64,000 bases of DNA from Steromphala cineraria (taxonomy: Eukaryota > Mollusca > Gastropoda > Trochida > Trochidae), in assembly GCA_916613615.1 (NCBI GenBank), contig OU744733.1, positions 34,945,939 through 35,009,938 of the forward strand, written 5' to 3'. Of this stretch, positions 23,201 through 31,433 are shown in pieces. The notes below the pieces were generated by a model. The model saw only the letters and a program-made list of their open reading frames with translations. It was not told where the DNA came from and did not search any database. Position 1 is the first letter of the stretch. Each line of letters begins with the position of its first letter. Made by a program: the position numbers and the translations under genes.

Positions 23201-26200
23201 TAAATTATCTCCTATTTGATGAATTTTGGTCCGATTTCCTCAAGGTTGGTCGCTAAATTTTTCTAAAAATACAACGTATACATTAAAATTACTTTAAAAA
23301 ACAATGCAAGTATGATATAGCATCTTTAATATTTGCATTTAACTACCTGGCACTCTGAATCCTGTCTCGCAGATTGGTACGATGTTCTTCTCCTCCGTTC
23401 CATGGAATGCAAGAACAGGGTAAGATTGGTTCTCTCCCCGCTCTTTTTTCAAGTCGTCTCGAGCTTCCCTACAGATATTTTTAAAGATACAACAAAATTA
23501 TTAATGCTACCATAGGTTGCATAGTTTTGGTGTCCAAGTAAATTGTATCTATGATGCCATTTCTATGTTTATTTTGTCTTTTTTTATATTTTTCAATGTT
23601 GTTCAGCCCAATCTGATAAAATGAACCAAACTCTGAGGAATAGAATTAAAATTTTGGCTCTATCAGGTTTGTACTCAATCAAGCCGTGATTTTCTCTCTG
23701 ATGCTGTCTGATGACATGTTTCTGACTGTATTAGTTGCTAGGGGGAGGTAACTCCAGTGTACCATTTGACCATACATGACTGGCTGCCATGGCGGCCATC
23801 TTGGATTCTCAAAACTGAAAAGTCTACCTTTCTGTGAGGAATCACCATGGGTATGACTTACTACAATTTCAGAATGATATCTGGATTAGTTTAGGAGGAG
23901 TAGTCTTTTTCGTGAAAGTTTACAGACAGAAGGACGGACGGACAGACGGACAGACATTTGATCATACATGACTGCTGCTAATCACTATCAATACACAACA
24001 ATGCGATTGGATTGTATGCTAATGACTGGGTTTTGTCTGTGTTCACTGGTTACAGCAACACCCTATGCAATGGGCTCATTCACGCCTTCATTGTGAAGGG
24101 GAAGCTCTCTGATAGAACATGTTCAATTCCCAGGAGCATCTTGTGATCTTTTTCAAACAGAAAAACCTGAATCCTGTATCATTATTTACATTTGTGTATT
24201 CAAACCTACAACGGATGGAATCCCCCTGACCCCTTGACTGGAATGTAACCAGGGATTCACAAATAAAATAATGATTAGAAAAGAAAAAAAATCCAAGGAG
24301 CATAAACATTTTGAAACTTTTATTTCTGGAACAAAGTTGATTTTTATGAGTCTGAGTACAGCTTGGGACCTCTTGCATAGACTAAGATGATCGTTACTCA
24401 ATGTTGGTTAAGGACATTGCATGAACCGACCTAGACTTCTGTATTAACTTATTAGGGGAAAAAGTCTTCTAGTAGGCCGATTTGGGAAATGAGCATACGG
24501 GCAGGAACATTGAGTTTAGGAGTTTAAGTTGCCACTCTACATTTGTGAAAATAATTTGAAAAACACATTTAAATAAAGAGAAAGATAAGGGTTTTGTAAG
24601 TTGAAATACTTACTTGAATTTCTGAACCAATTCAGGATTAACAACGTATTCCACTTTGGAAATTTTTTGACTGAAACAAAAAATGAAAAATAGAGCCATT
24701 GGCTCTGTAGCTCATCAGGCATCATATCAAGTTTGCTTTATACAGGCAAGATGAGCTAAAAAAGAAACTGATGTTACCTATTGGAAAAAAACCTATAAAA
24801 AAATTACAAAACAAAATTTAATGTATTATTATTCAACACTTTCTAGATCGCCAATATCAGACAGTGAAAGAAGTCCACACTAAAATATCCAAGAAGAAAT
24901 AAATTTGCCATAGACTGTCATCTAATGGAGAAAAATAGGTTTTTAAGATTGTGACCCCTGTGACCCTATTTGGGGTCATGGGGTCACGAAATCTAAAATT
25001 TAGAATCCCCATTGGCCAAGGAGTCTGCACATATAATTTCAGCTCTCTAGACCTTTTGGAACTTGAGAAGAAGATAAAATATTTTTTTAAGGTTGTGACC
25101 CCTGTGACCCTATTTGGGGTCACAGGGTCACCAAAGTTACAAATTAGAATCCCCATTGTCCAAGGAGTCTGCACATATCAATATTAACTCTCTAGACCTT
25201 TTGGAACTGGAGAAGAAGATGAGAATTGGTTTTTAAGGTTGTGACCCCTGTGACCCCATTTTGGGGCCACAGGTTCACCAAAGTTACAAATTAGAATCCC
25301 CATTGTCCAAGGAGTCTGCACATATCACTTTCAACTCTCTAGACCTTTTGGAACTTGAGAAGAAGATAAAATATTTTTTTAAGGTTGTGACCCCTGTGAC
25401 CCTATTTGGGGTCACAGGTTCACCAAAGTTACAAATTAGAATCCCCATTGTCCAAGGAGTCTGCACATATCACTTTCAACTCTCTAGTCCTTTTAGAACT
25501 GGAGAAGAAGATGAAAATAGGTTTTTAAGGTTGTGACCCCTGTGACCCTATTTGGGGTCACAGGTTCACCAAAGTTACAAATTAGAATCCCCATTGGCCA
25601 AGGAGTCTGCACATATCATTTTTAACTCTCTAGTCCTTCTGGAACTGGAGAAGAAGATGAAAATAGGTTTTTAAAGTTGTGACCCCTGTGACCCTATTTG
25701 GGGTCACAGGGTCACCAAAGTTACAAATTAGAATCTCCATATGCTAAGGTACTTGTACACAAAATTTCAGCTCTCTAATGTGTATGGTTCATGAGAAGAA
25801 GTCGAAAGTGTCAAAAGTTTACGGACGGACGACGGACGACGGACGACGGACGGACGGACGACGGACGGACGCCGGACGACGGGCCATGCCATAAGCCCAT
25901 CTGGACTTTCAGTCCTGATGAGCTAAAAATTCATGAGAAAGTGATACCAATTATAAAATGTTGATGATGAAATTCTTTTTCAGACCAAAGCTAAAAAGTA
26001 AAACTAAAGTGTTTTCATGTCAAAGCAATAAATGTCCATCAAGCCTTGTCTATAATGTATCAATGAGATTCCCTAAATCGACCAATCAACACGCGGAAGG
26101 TGGGGGTTGTGTCCTCAACTAAATGATGTGGTTTATTTCGTAAACAGGCCACCAGCCCATTTCACATGTACATTTCATATGAAATACAATTCATTTACAA

Positions 26201-29200
26201 TTTGAAGCGCCAGAAGGTTACAACTTCAAAATCATGCATCTTTTTTTGGATGCAAGAAATACAAATTTTACCAAAGAATTTAGTATAAATATATTATTAC
26301 TATTGAAAAGGTGTATAAGTTTCTGTAGAGTTGGGTTTATAATATAATACTGTGGTAATAGTTGTTTTCTTAAACTGTCGCAAAATGGACACTCCATACA
26401 GAAATGGTACACAATGGATAAAATCGATTGGTTCGATTGGTAATGACAATTTAAGTTAAGTTCACATTGAACTTAAGTGAAAATCTTTTTTTCAAGAGTA
26501 ACCAAGAATCTCTAGAGCTGGTAAGGGCCAAGCTTGACGCCTACAGACACCCCGGTTCTGTCTGTCACACACATATGTGCAACTAGATACAGACAAAACT
26601 CTACAATGTTCAGTCTAGAAAAGGACTCCATTAGACTGTGAAAGTTGGACTCACCCTGAGTTATAGGACCCCAGTCGCTACAGAACTTGGACTCATCCTG
26701 AGTTATAGGACCCCAGTTGTCTACAGAACTTGGACTCACCCTGAGTTATAGGACCCCAGTTGTCTACAGAACTTGGACTCACCCTGAGTTATAGGACCCC
26801 AGTTGTCTACAGAACTTGGACTCATCCTGAGTTATAGGACCCAAGTTGTCTACAGAACTTGGACTCACCCTGAGTTATAGGACCCCAGTTGTCTACAGAA
26901 CTTGGACTCACCCTGAGTTATAGGAGCCCAGTTGTCTACAGAACTTGGACTCACCCTGTGTTATAGGACCCCAGTTGTCTACAGAACTTGGACTCACCCT
27001 GAGTTATAGGACCCCAGTTGTCTACAGAACTTGGACTAACCTTGAGTTATAGGACCCCAGTTGTCTACAGAACTTGGACTCACCCTGAGTTATAGGACCC
27101 CAGTTGTCTACAGAACTTGGACTCACCCTGAGTTATAGGACCCCAGTTGTCTACAGAACTTGGACTCACCTTGAGTTATAGGACCAAAGTTGACTACAGA
27201 ACTTGGACTCACCCTGAGTTATAGGACCCCAGTTGTCTACAGAACTTGGACTCACCCTGTGTTATAGGACCCCAGTTGTTTACAGAACTTGGACTCACCC
27301 TGAGTTATAGGACCCCAGTTGTCTACAGAACTTGGACTCATCCTGAGTTATAGGACCCCAGTTGTCTACAGAACTTGGACTCACCTTGAGTTATAGGACC
27401 CCAGTTGTCTACAGAACTTGGACTCACCCTGAGTTATAGGACCCCAGTTGTCTACAGAACTTGGACTCACCTTGAGTTATAGGACCCAAGTTGTCTACAG
27501 AACTTGGACTCACCTTGAGTTGTTGGGACCAAGTAATCTGTAGAACTGAACTCACCCTGTTTTAAAGGTCCCAGATAGTTAGTAGAACTGAGACTCACGT
27601 TGAGTTTTAAGGGGCCAAAAGTCTGTAGATTTGAGAGTTACCCTGAGGTTTAGATCCCAAGAAATTGAACTCACCCTGTGTTGTAGGATCCTAGAAGTCT
27701 GTAGAACTGGGACTCTGCCAGCCGAAAGTGGATCTGATCGGCGGAGCCCTCCTTGTAAGCTCTCTCAGCTGCCAGTTGGAAGAAGACAGTTTTTGTCCCT
27801 TCTAGCGCTTCCTTCTCTTTATCCATTAACAGCATTCCTGTGTTCACCTGTGATAGAGAGAAAGTAAGCATAATGTATGCAAATGAGGGTCTGTAGCATA
27901 TGAAAGACACACCTACAAATCAAAGTGATCACATGGGCCACATTTTGTAACATTCACTTGTTCACCCTACTACAATCATATGAGACACATCCTTCAGTAA
28001 TTATCTCTCTTCTTTTCCTCCGGTTTCATCTAAACAGAGTCAACTCCCAAAGTAACCTCCCACCTACTGTTCTTAGACAATGGTTAGTTGATCTCCATCT
28101 GCTTAACCTTCTGCTTTATCCTGAAGAGTTAACCCCCTCTATATTTCACCTGTTTCTGGAGACTGTATAGTTCCTTCGTCTTCTCTATTTTCTGCTTTGT
28201 CATCAAAGGCAAAATATCTTGAAAACCCCTTTCCACCACCCTCACCCTACTCACAATTCTTTTTATCCTTCCTCATGTAAGAATCTAGATCTTTGATTGG
28301 TCTACATGACCCGGGATAAATACTGATATCACCCTCTTGAGCGGGGTGATAAATCATTTATACCCCGGCACATAAAAAGCATAAAAAAGCGTACAGATTG
28401 AGCGTCTTGAAATGTACAATGTATGTTACCTCTGACAAGCTGGTTACTTTTGATCAACTGATATCTTTGGTAGCTTTGAACAAACTATAGTCAAAGGGTT
28501 AACGCAGTTAGCGTTTTTCTTTTTCTTCATATTACATGCTTTTTGTTTAAACATTTGGTAGGATCAATTTGTTATACCATTCAGAGGCGGGGTATATGGG
28601 AAGATAACAAGCCTCGAGCTTGGTGTCATGCGACGAGCCCCATGTACCCTGCCTCTGAAGAGTTGCATAACACCAAGTGTAAGGCTGATATCTTCCCATG
28701 TATTTTCCCCGCCTCTGAATGGTATAACTTATAATATCCCACCTGTTTCTGGAGACTTTGTTACTAAGTTCCTTCTTCTTATCCATCACCTTCTGCTTCA
28801 CCTTAAAAGGTAAACTACAAAGGGTACCCCTGACACCCCCCAACCCTCCTTCGCCAGCAGTTTCTGGAGACTCCCACCTGATTCTGGAGATTGGAGAGTT
28901 CCTTCTCCTTCTGCTCAACCTTCTGCTTCATCTTTAGAGGTCAACTATCCTGGGTATCCCTCTCCCATTTACATCAACCACTACTTGGAGACTTCTTTCC
29001 CATCACCTTCTGCTTCGCCTTAAAAAGAGTCAATTACAAAGTCCCCCTACCATCCCTTCTCCCCTTATATATCCTACCTGTTTCTGAAGACTTCTTCTTC
29101 TCCCTTTACTTCTGCTTTGTCTTAAACAACCCAGGGTACCTCTGCCCTTGACCCTTTATATCCCACCTGTTTCTGGAGAGTGGAGAGTTCTTTCTCCTTC

Positions 29201-31415
29201 TGCTCAACCTTCTGCTTCATCTTTAAATGTCAACAACCCAGGGTACCTCTGCCCTTGACCCTTTATATCCCACCTGTTTCTGGAGAGTGGAGAGTTCCTT
29301 CACCTTCTGCTTAACCTTCTGCTTCATCTTTAAAGGTCAACTATCAGGGTACCTCTGCCCTTAAACCTTTAATATCCCACCTGTTTCTGGAGAGTGGACA
29401 GTTCCTTCTCCTTCTGCTCAACCTTCTGCTTCATCTTTAAAGGTCAACTATCCTTGGTATGCCTCTCCCATTTACATCAACCACTTCTTGGAGACTATGT
29501 AGCTCGTACAACCTAGGGTACCTCTGCCCTTGAACCTTTAATATCCCACCTGTTTCTGGAGAGTGGAAAGTTCCTTCTCCTTCTGCTCAACCTTCTGCTT
29601 CATCTTTAAAGGTCAACTATCCTTGGTATGCCTCTCCCATTTACATCAACCACTTATTGGAGACTATGTAGCTTGTACAACCCAGGGTACCTCTGCCCTT
29701 GACCCTTTAATATCCCACCTGTTTCTGGAGAGTGGACAGTTCCTTCTCCTTCTGCTCAACCTTCTGCTTCATCTTTAAAGGTCAACTATCCTTGGTATGC
29801 CTCTCCCATTTACATCAACCACTTATTGGAGACTATGTAGCTTGTACAACCCAGGGTACCTCTGCCCTTGACCCTTTAATATCCCACCTGTTTCTGGAGA
29901 GTGGACAGTTCCTTCTCCTTCTGCTCAACCTTCTGCTTCGTCTCCTCCAGCTCCTTCTGCAGCTGCTGCTTGGCAGCGAACGCCTTCTCGATAAGTTCCT
30001 TCCGCTCGGCCTCCGTCATCTGGGAGAAGCTCTTCACCAGCGACATTCCGCGGTTCAATATGTCTTTTTTGTCTCCCTTCTTGGTCTTTGTTGTCTTCTT
30101 ATCCTGTATTTGGAAAATTAACAGCACTGCTTTAAAGTCTTATTACCTTAAGTGTCCCGTGGGTTTGAAATATTGTAGCTTTCCAATCTAAGGCAATGTT
30201 GCTTAATTTTTATAATATTAGTTTTAAAGAACTGTAGCAATTCTTTTTCAATTTTATTATAAAATTTGCTGTGTATCAAAGAGTAATTTTTGGTTATACT
30301 AGCTTTAATATTTCAAGTTACTTCAATTACTTAGATTTATCAGATTGGTTTTTCTTTTCTTTTTAAGTTTTATATTTGTCAGACTTAATTACCAAGAAAG
30401 TTTTGAATTGTTGTAATTTTGGTTTGTTAAAAAATCTGAACTGAACTGAAAAACGTACTGGTATAAGGGTTCTATTCTGCAACCTAAACCAAAGCAAAGC
30501 AAAGCTTATTTGACTGTTCCCTTCTCTTCTATTGCATGCTTACAGGGCAAACTTACTGATTAGCTGGATTTAAATGAGACACAAGTCAGTCTGACGGCTC
30601 GATTAACAGAGCCTGGTGACATCTATACTATAACGTAGTGAAGCAATATAGATCTTAAAGTGACACAGAGTATCTTTCTTAAATTTTTATTTGGTTTTGA
30701 TAAGCTACAAAATATCTAATATGCTGATTGAAGTTCATATCTCATCACTGGACTTGAAAATATATCCATTTATGCATAATATCTCAAAAAAGCTTGATTT
30801 TATGGAAAAATCAAGAAAACATCTCAAATACGTTTAATATTCGAAATTAATCTACCTATTAGTTACAATACCTAATAAACACTATTGAATCGAATATATC
30901 TTCCTGTCAGCTTATGACAAGGTTTCAAAATTACGTTTGGCGTATTGGCGCGCGCCACTCAAGCCACATTGTCCGGTTTTCGATCAAAATCACAACTTTG
31001 AATGGCCGGATTTTATAACATCGATTTCAAAATTTGACATATGTGATCCTATCAACATACTCTGTGTCTCTTTAATTTATTGAGATTGCAATTTCATCAA
31101 ACGTGAGTCTCAACTAACCTCCTCATCAGAATCTATGACATCCGTGTCACTGCCGCTGTCGTCTGACGGAACTCCTGTGCTAGTGGGATGAGAGAATTCA
31201 GCAAAATGTAACAAATTCTTCCGATAACACTTGGCGCCATATTGGCATGGTGGAAGTGATGATGCACTTGGAAGTTTAGGTTTGGTAACTTTGGCCCCAT
31301 CTTTAGGGTGATTAAATTCAAGGAGATGTTGAGGATTTTTCCTATAGCATCTCACACCATAAGGACAGTCAGGTAAAGTTTTGGCCTTCTTTGCTGAGCT
31401 TGGTCCGTCAGCCAT
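14199..31415 (-). CDS. PBZ-PBZ-coiled coil-PARP-BRCT protein (ten exons, about 525 aa)
   Basis: Minus-strand exons, 5' to 3': 31415-31119, 30103-29888, 27847-27675, 24670-24614, 23468-23347, 20841-20705, 20188-20024, 16357-16221, 15303-15120 and 14288-14199. All junctions are GT-AG and all phases agree, ending at TAA 14201-14199. Residues 17-37 and 57-77 are PBZ fingers ([12 protein letters not shown] and [12 protein letters not shown]), which bind poly(ADP-ribose). Residues 100-190 are Lys/Glu-rich coiled coil. Residues about 195-380 are a PARP catalytic domain: AFHGT gives H270, [11 protein letters not shown] gives Y307, and KKELVIFN places E361 where PARP1 has its catalytic Glu. An acidic linker (400-425) and a BRCT domain (about 436-525) follow. 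It predicts a nuclear DNA-damage or PAR-signalling enzyme that both reads and writes ADP-ribose. No WGR or helical regulatory domain is apparent. Residue numbers assume no cassette exons between exons 2 and 3. I do not recognise a named orthologue. Confidence 0.9.
14495..14672 (+). mobile_element. Family C MITE, 3' half only
   Basis: Begins at ttttgtgaacacctttaattc and runs to aacatgctactgcccctttaa; the 5' half is missing. It lies in the last intron of the PARP gene. Confidence 0.8.
14731..15103. mobile_element. Unclassified MITE with aaggatgg-type ends
   Basis: The left end aaggatgggcggtattatcc and the right end, reversed, taaggattggtattgttcc are imperfect inverted repeats. About 370 bp, AT-rich, with repeated atatatyg-type motifs. 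In the last intron of the PARP gene. Confidence 0.55.
15120..15303 (-). CDS. PARP-BRCT gene exon 9 (BRCT core)
   Basis: Minus-strand acceptor ttctttcttttcag, donor gtcagt. One base completes a serine, then 61 codons: [47 protein letters not shown]. This is the beta1-alpha1-beta2 half of a BRCT domain (hydrophobic strand, LFSGKF turn, helix, conserved glycine, V-L-V-A strand), similar in layout to the PARP1 BRCT. Confidence 0.9.
15412..15574. repeat. Foldback with 73-bp arms, hairpin family H
   Basis: The left arm 15412-15484 and right arm 15502-15574 are reverse complements with about one mismatch and a 17-bp loop. It contains gacaacttctttgta and a gacgtttcgaca-type motif. The preceding ttgagaggcattttagaag is the inverse of a motif that follows the hairpins at 43317-43430 and 54289-54357. 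Confidence 0.9.
16221..16357 (-). CDS. PARP-BRCT gene exon 8 (acidic linker)
   Basis: Minus-strand acceptor cttcatgttacag, donor gtaata. 45 codons plus two bases. Starts [12 protein letters not shown], then a long Asp/Glu run including [14 protein letters not shown], and ends AVAMKAS. It joins the PARP fold to the BRCT domain in phase, and is likely a disordered charged spacer. Confidence 0.85.
16440..18209. mobile_element. Family A MITE split by a family B insertion
   Basis: The left portion is 16440-16790 (ttaaaggcaccaatcg... to catgtaaaaa) and the right portion 18131-18209 (tcaaattatttgtaaacagg... to ggtccctttaa). An uninterrupted copy at 58427-58855 reads catgtaaaaatcatatagaa across the same point, giving the pre-insertion site. 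Confidence 0.9.
16791..18135. mobile_element. Family B element, longest copy (1.35 kb, about eight tandem units)
   Basis: From tagagccattggctctgtag to gatgagctaaaaa. The core is about eight units of 145 bp (period measured at 17253 and 17398) containing cctgtggcccttattagggg, a twenty-base gtctgtacacaaagtttcag and ggttctggagaagaagatg. An expanded GGAC/GGAT microsatellite (17985-18075) and the 3' hairpin follow. Short frames here are repeat translations, not genes. Confidence 0.93.
18523..18873. mobile_element. Family A MITE, inverted and degenerate
   Basis: Starts ttaaagggacaggcctatct; the middle (tgataacttttattaagcg, tatttgtaaatatgctc) is the reverse complement of the family A interior; ends ttcagaatccttaa. 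Heavily mutated. Confidence 0.65.
19690..20023 (-). repeat. 55-bp minisatellite copied from the exon-7 donor
   Basis: Six units with exact 55-bp spacing (ttcttgta at 19751, 19806, 19861, 19916, 19971 and 20026, with a first copy near 19695). Read on the minus strand, each unit ends tacaagaag|gtaggtgg, like the true end of exon 7 (ttcaagtacaagaag|gtaggt). Each therefore carries a good 5' splice site. 55 is not a multiple of three. Confidence 0.9.
20024..20188 (-). CDS. PARP-BRCT gene exon 7 (PARP C-lobe, catalytic Glu)
   Basis: Minus-strand acceptor acatgttttcag, donor gtaggt, 55 codons, phase 0 both ends. Contains [18 protein letters not shown] and [14 protein letters not shown] of KKELVIF aligns with the PARP1 NEYIVYD glutamate, and HILPSYIV matches the final strands of PARP folds (QILPEYxV type). 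Ends FKYKK. Confidence 0.92.
20164..20381 (-). repeat. 109-bp tandem duplication across the exon-7 acceptor
   Basis: About 20166-20274 is repeated at 20275-20381 with few changes. The copy includes the first codons of exon 7 and the acceptor. In the outer copy the acceptor dinucleotide is lost (plus-strand cacctgaaaac versus caattgaaaac), so only the inner one works. Confidence 0.85.
20490..20605. repeat. Inverted repeat, 43-bp arms, PARP intron 6
   Basis: The left arm 20490-20532 (ttctccctcaggtaatacag...) and right arm 20563-20605 are reverse complements with about three mismatches and a 30-bp loop. A small foldback. Confidence 0.85.
20705..20841 (-). CDS. PARP-BRCT gene exon 6 (donor loop and catalytic Tyr)
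   Basis: Minus-strand acceptor gttgcag, donor gtaggc. Two bases complete Gly, then 45 codons. Contains [19 protein letters not shown] and [12 protein letters not shown]. The [11 protein letters not shown] block is the PARP NAD-binding signature with the conserved tyrosine; LLLCQVLPG is the following conserved strand. Confidence 0.95.
21140..21560 (+). repeat. 42-bp minisatellite (tcttgccctgcccctg)
   Basis: About ten units of cctgctttacaaatcaggga-type sequence with atcatgattcttg; some units carry an inserted caattatgttcttgcc. It ends near a C-run at 21583-21597. The two open frames across it are repeat translations. Confidence 0.9.
21980..22727. mobile_element. 748-bp element with about 75-bp inverted ends (Mutator-like)
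   Basis: The left end catcctatcaaccaggcgat and right end atcgcctggttgacaggatg belong to arms of about 75 bp that stay near-identical as far as cctgtacccgaac. Flanks are tcacaggac (21971-21979) and tcacaggat (22728-22736), a 9-bp target duplication with one change. Long ends plus 9-bp duplication suggest a Mutator-like non-autonomous element. No transposase is inside. Confidence 0.8.
23347..23468 (-). CDS. PARP-BRCT gene exon 5 (catalytic His)
   Basis: Minus-strand acceptor atatctgtag, donor gtagtt. 40 full codons with one base at each side. Reads [14 protein letters not shown] then [17 protein letters not shown] and [12 protein letters not shown] carries the NAD-binding histidine; NIxxIxxxGFRVPG is the typical following helix and turn. 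Confidence 0.95.
23781..23956. mobile_element. Family E fragment (one unit plus GACG microsatellite)
   Basis: Matches the 53.2-53.4 kb part of the family E element (ggctgccatggcggccatct, gtctacctttctgtgaggaa, then gacggacgg repeats). Neither terminal hairpin is present. In PARP intron 4. Confidence 0.85.
24614..24670 (-). CDS. PARP-BRCT gene exon 4 (57-nt microexon)
   Basis: Minus-strand acceptor ttttgtttcag, donor gtaagt. 18 codons [18 protein letters not shown] with one base before and two after. V-E-Y-V-x-N-P-x-L-x-x-K-F is a recognised pattern just upstream of the PARP His motif. The phase fits both neighbours, which makes this short exon convincing. Confidence 0.9.
24691..24763. mobile_element. 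Minimal 73-bp family B element at an exon acceptor
   Basis: Only the two ends are present: tagagccattggctctgtag with ctcatcaggc, then about 20 bases, then ggcaagatgagctaaaaaa. It lies 20 bp upstream of exon 4 on the minus strand, between the acceptor pyrimidine tract and the rest of the intron. Confidence 0.85.
24930..25930. mobile_element. Family B element, 5'-truncated copy
   Basis: About six 145-bp units of a divergent subfamily (tgacccctgtgaccctattt, gtccaaggagtctgcac), then a GACGACGG microsatellite (25823-25880), gccatgccataagcccat and gtcctgatgagctaaaaat. The 5' hairpin is absent. Confidence 0.9.
26645..27674 (-). repeat. 43-bp minisatellite copied from the exon-3 donor (over 20 copies)
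   Basis: The period is exactly 43 (aacttgg at 26770 and 26813). On the minus strand each unit reads ttctgtag|acaactgg..ctcagg|gtgagtcc. The end of exon 3 reads ttctacag|acttctagg..cacagg|gtgagttc, so the array is built from exon sequence plus the 5' splice site. The three units nearest the exon are the most diverged. Each unit carries a near-consensus donor (cagg|gtgagt). Confidence 0.93.
27675..27847 (-). CDS. PARP-BRCT gene exon 3 (entry to PARP domain)
   Basis: Minus-strand acceptor ctctctatcacag, donor gtgagt. 57 codons plus two bases: [19 protein letters not shown], then [18 protein letters not shown] and [18 protein letters not shown]. The first half continues the charged coil; the AEsQFYRL segment leads into the PARP fold. 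Confidence 0.9.
28135..29887 (-). repeat. 107/169-bp array of exon-2 3' ends with donors
   Basis: On the minus strand, units contain atgaagcagaaggttgagca...ctccagaaacag|gtggga, a copy of the last 54 nt of exon 2 and its donor. The copied gtttctgg starts are at 29169, 29276, 29383, 29552 and 29721, with the genuine exon at 29890; spacing is 107 or 169. Older copies are near 28153, 28749, 28878 and 29081; the 29081 copy has an in-frame stop. The recent copies keep an open 18-codon frame of [18 protein letters not shown] type. Confidence 0.9.
28571..28728. mobile_element. Foldback element, 158 bp
   Basis: The left arm gttataccattcagaggcgg and right arm ccgcctctgaatggtataac are perfect over 20 bp and extend imperfectly to about 40 bp. 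Inserted inside the 28-30 kb array. The flanking open frames are not genes. Confidence 0.85.
29888..30103 (-). CDS. PARP-BRCT gene exon 2 (Lys-rich coiled coil)
   Basis: Minus-strand acceptor ttccaaatacag, donor gtggga. 72 codons, phase 0 both ends. A basic start ([14 protein letters not shown]), [17 protein letters not shown], then heptad-rich [17 protein letters not shown] ending STLQKQ. No catalytic motif. Predicted dimerising coil between the PBZ fingers and the PARP domain. Confidence 0.88.
30655..31075. mobile_element. Family D MITE, complete
   Basis: 421 bp with ends ttaaagtgacacagagtat and, reversed, ttaaagagacacagagtatg. TTAA at both ends. In PARP intron 1. Partial copies at 42792-42995 and, degenerate, 32200-32535. 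Confidence 0.88.
31119..31415 (-). CDS. PARP-BRCT gene exon 1, start codon and two PBZ fingers
   Basis: 99 codons from ATG (31415-31413) to donor gttagt. The start has a good context (tccaaaATGg). An in-frame TGA lies four codons upstream, and an acceptor ttgttgacag at about 31434 suggests a 5' non-coding exon further right. Cys17/Cys23/His30/His36 and Cys57/Cys63/His70/His76 fit two PBZ fingers, C-x5-C-Y-R-x4-H-x5-HP. The exon ends in an acidic patch, [11 protein letters not shown]. Confidence 0.95.
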
Positions 31416-31433
31416 TTTGGATTCAGGTCAGTC

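Noticed and set aside
29563..30191. Plus-strand Leu/Ser/Phe-rich frames of 71-129 codons that look like repeated signal or membrane proteins
   Set aside because: Antisense of the Lys/Glu coiled-coil exon 2 and its tandem copies; no plus-strand splice or family support.
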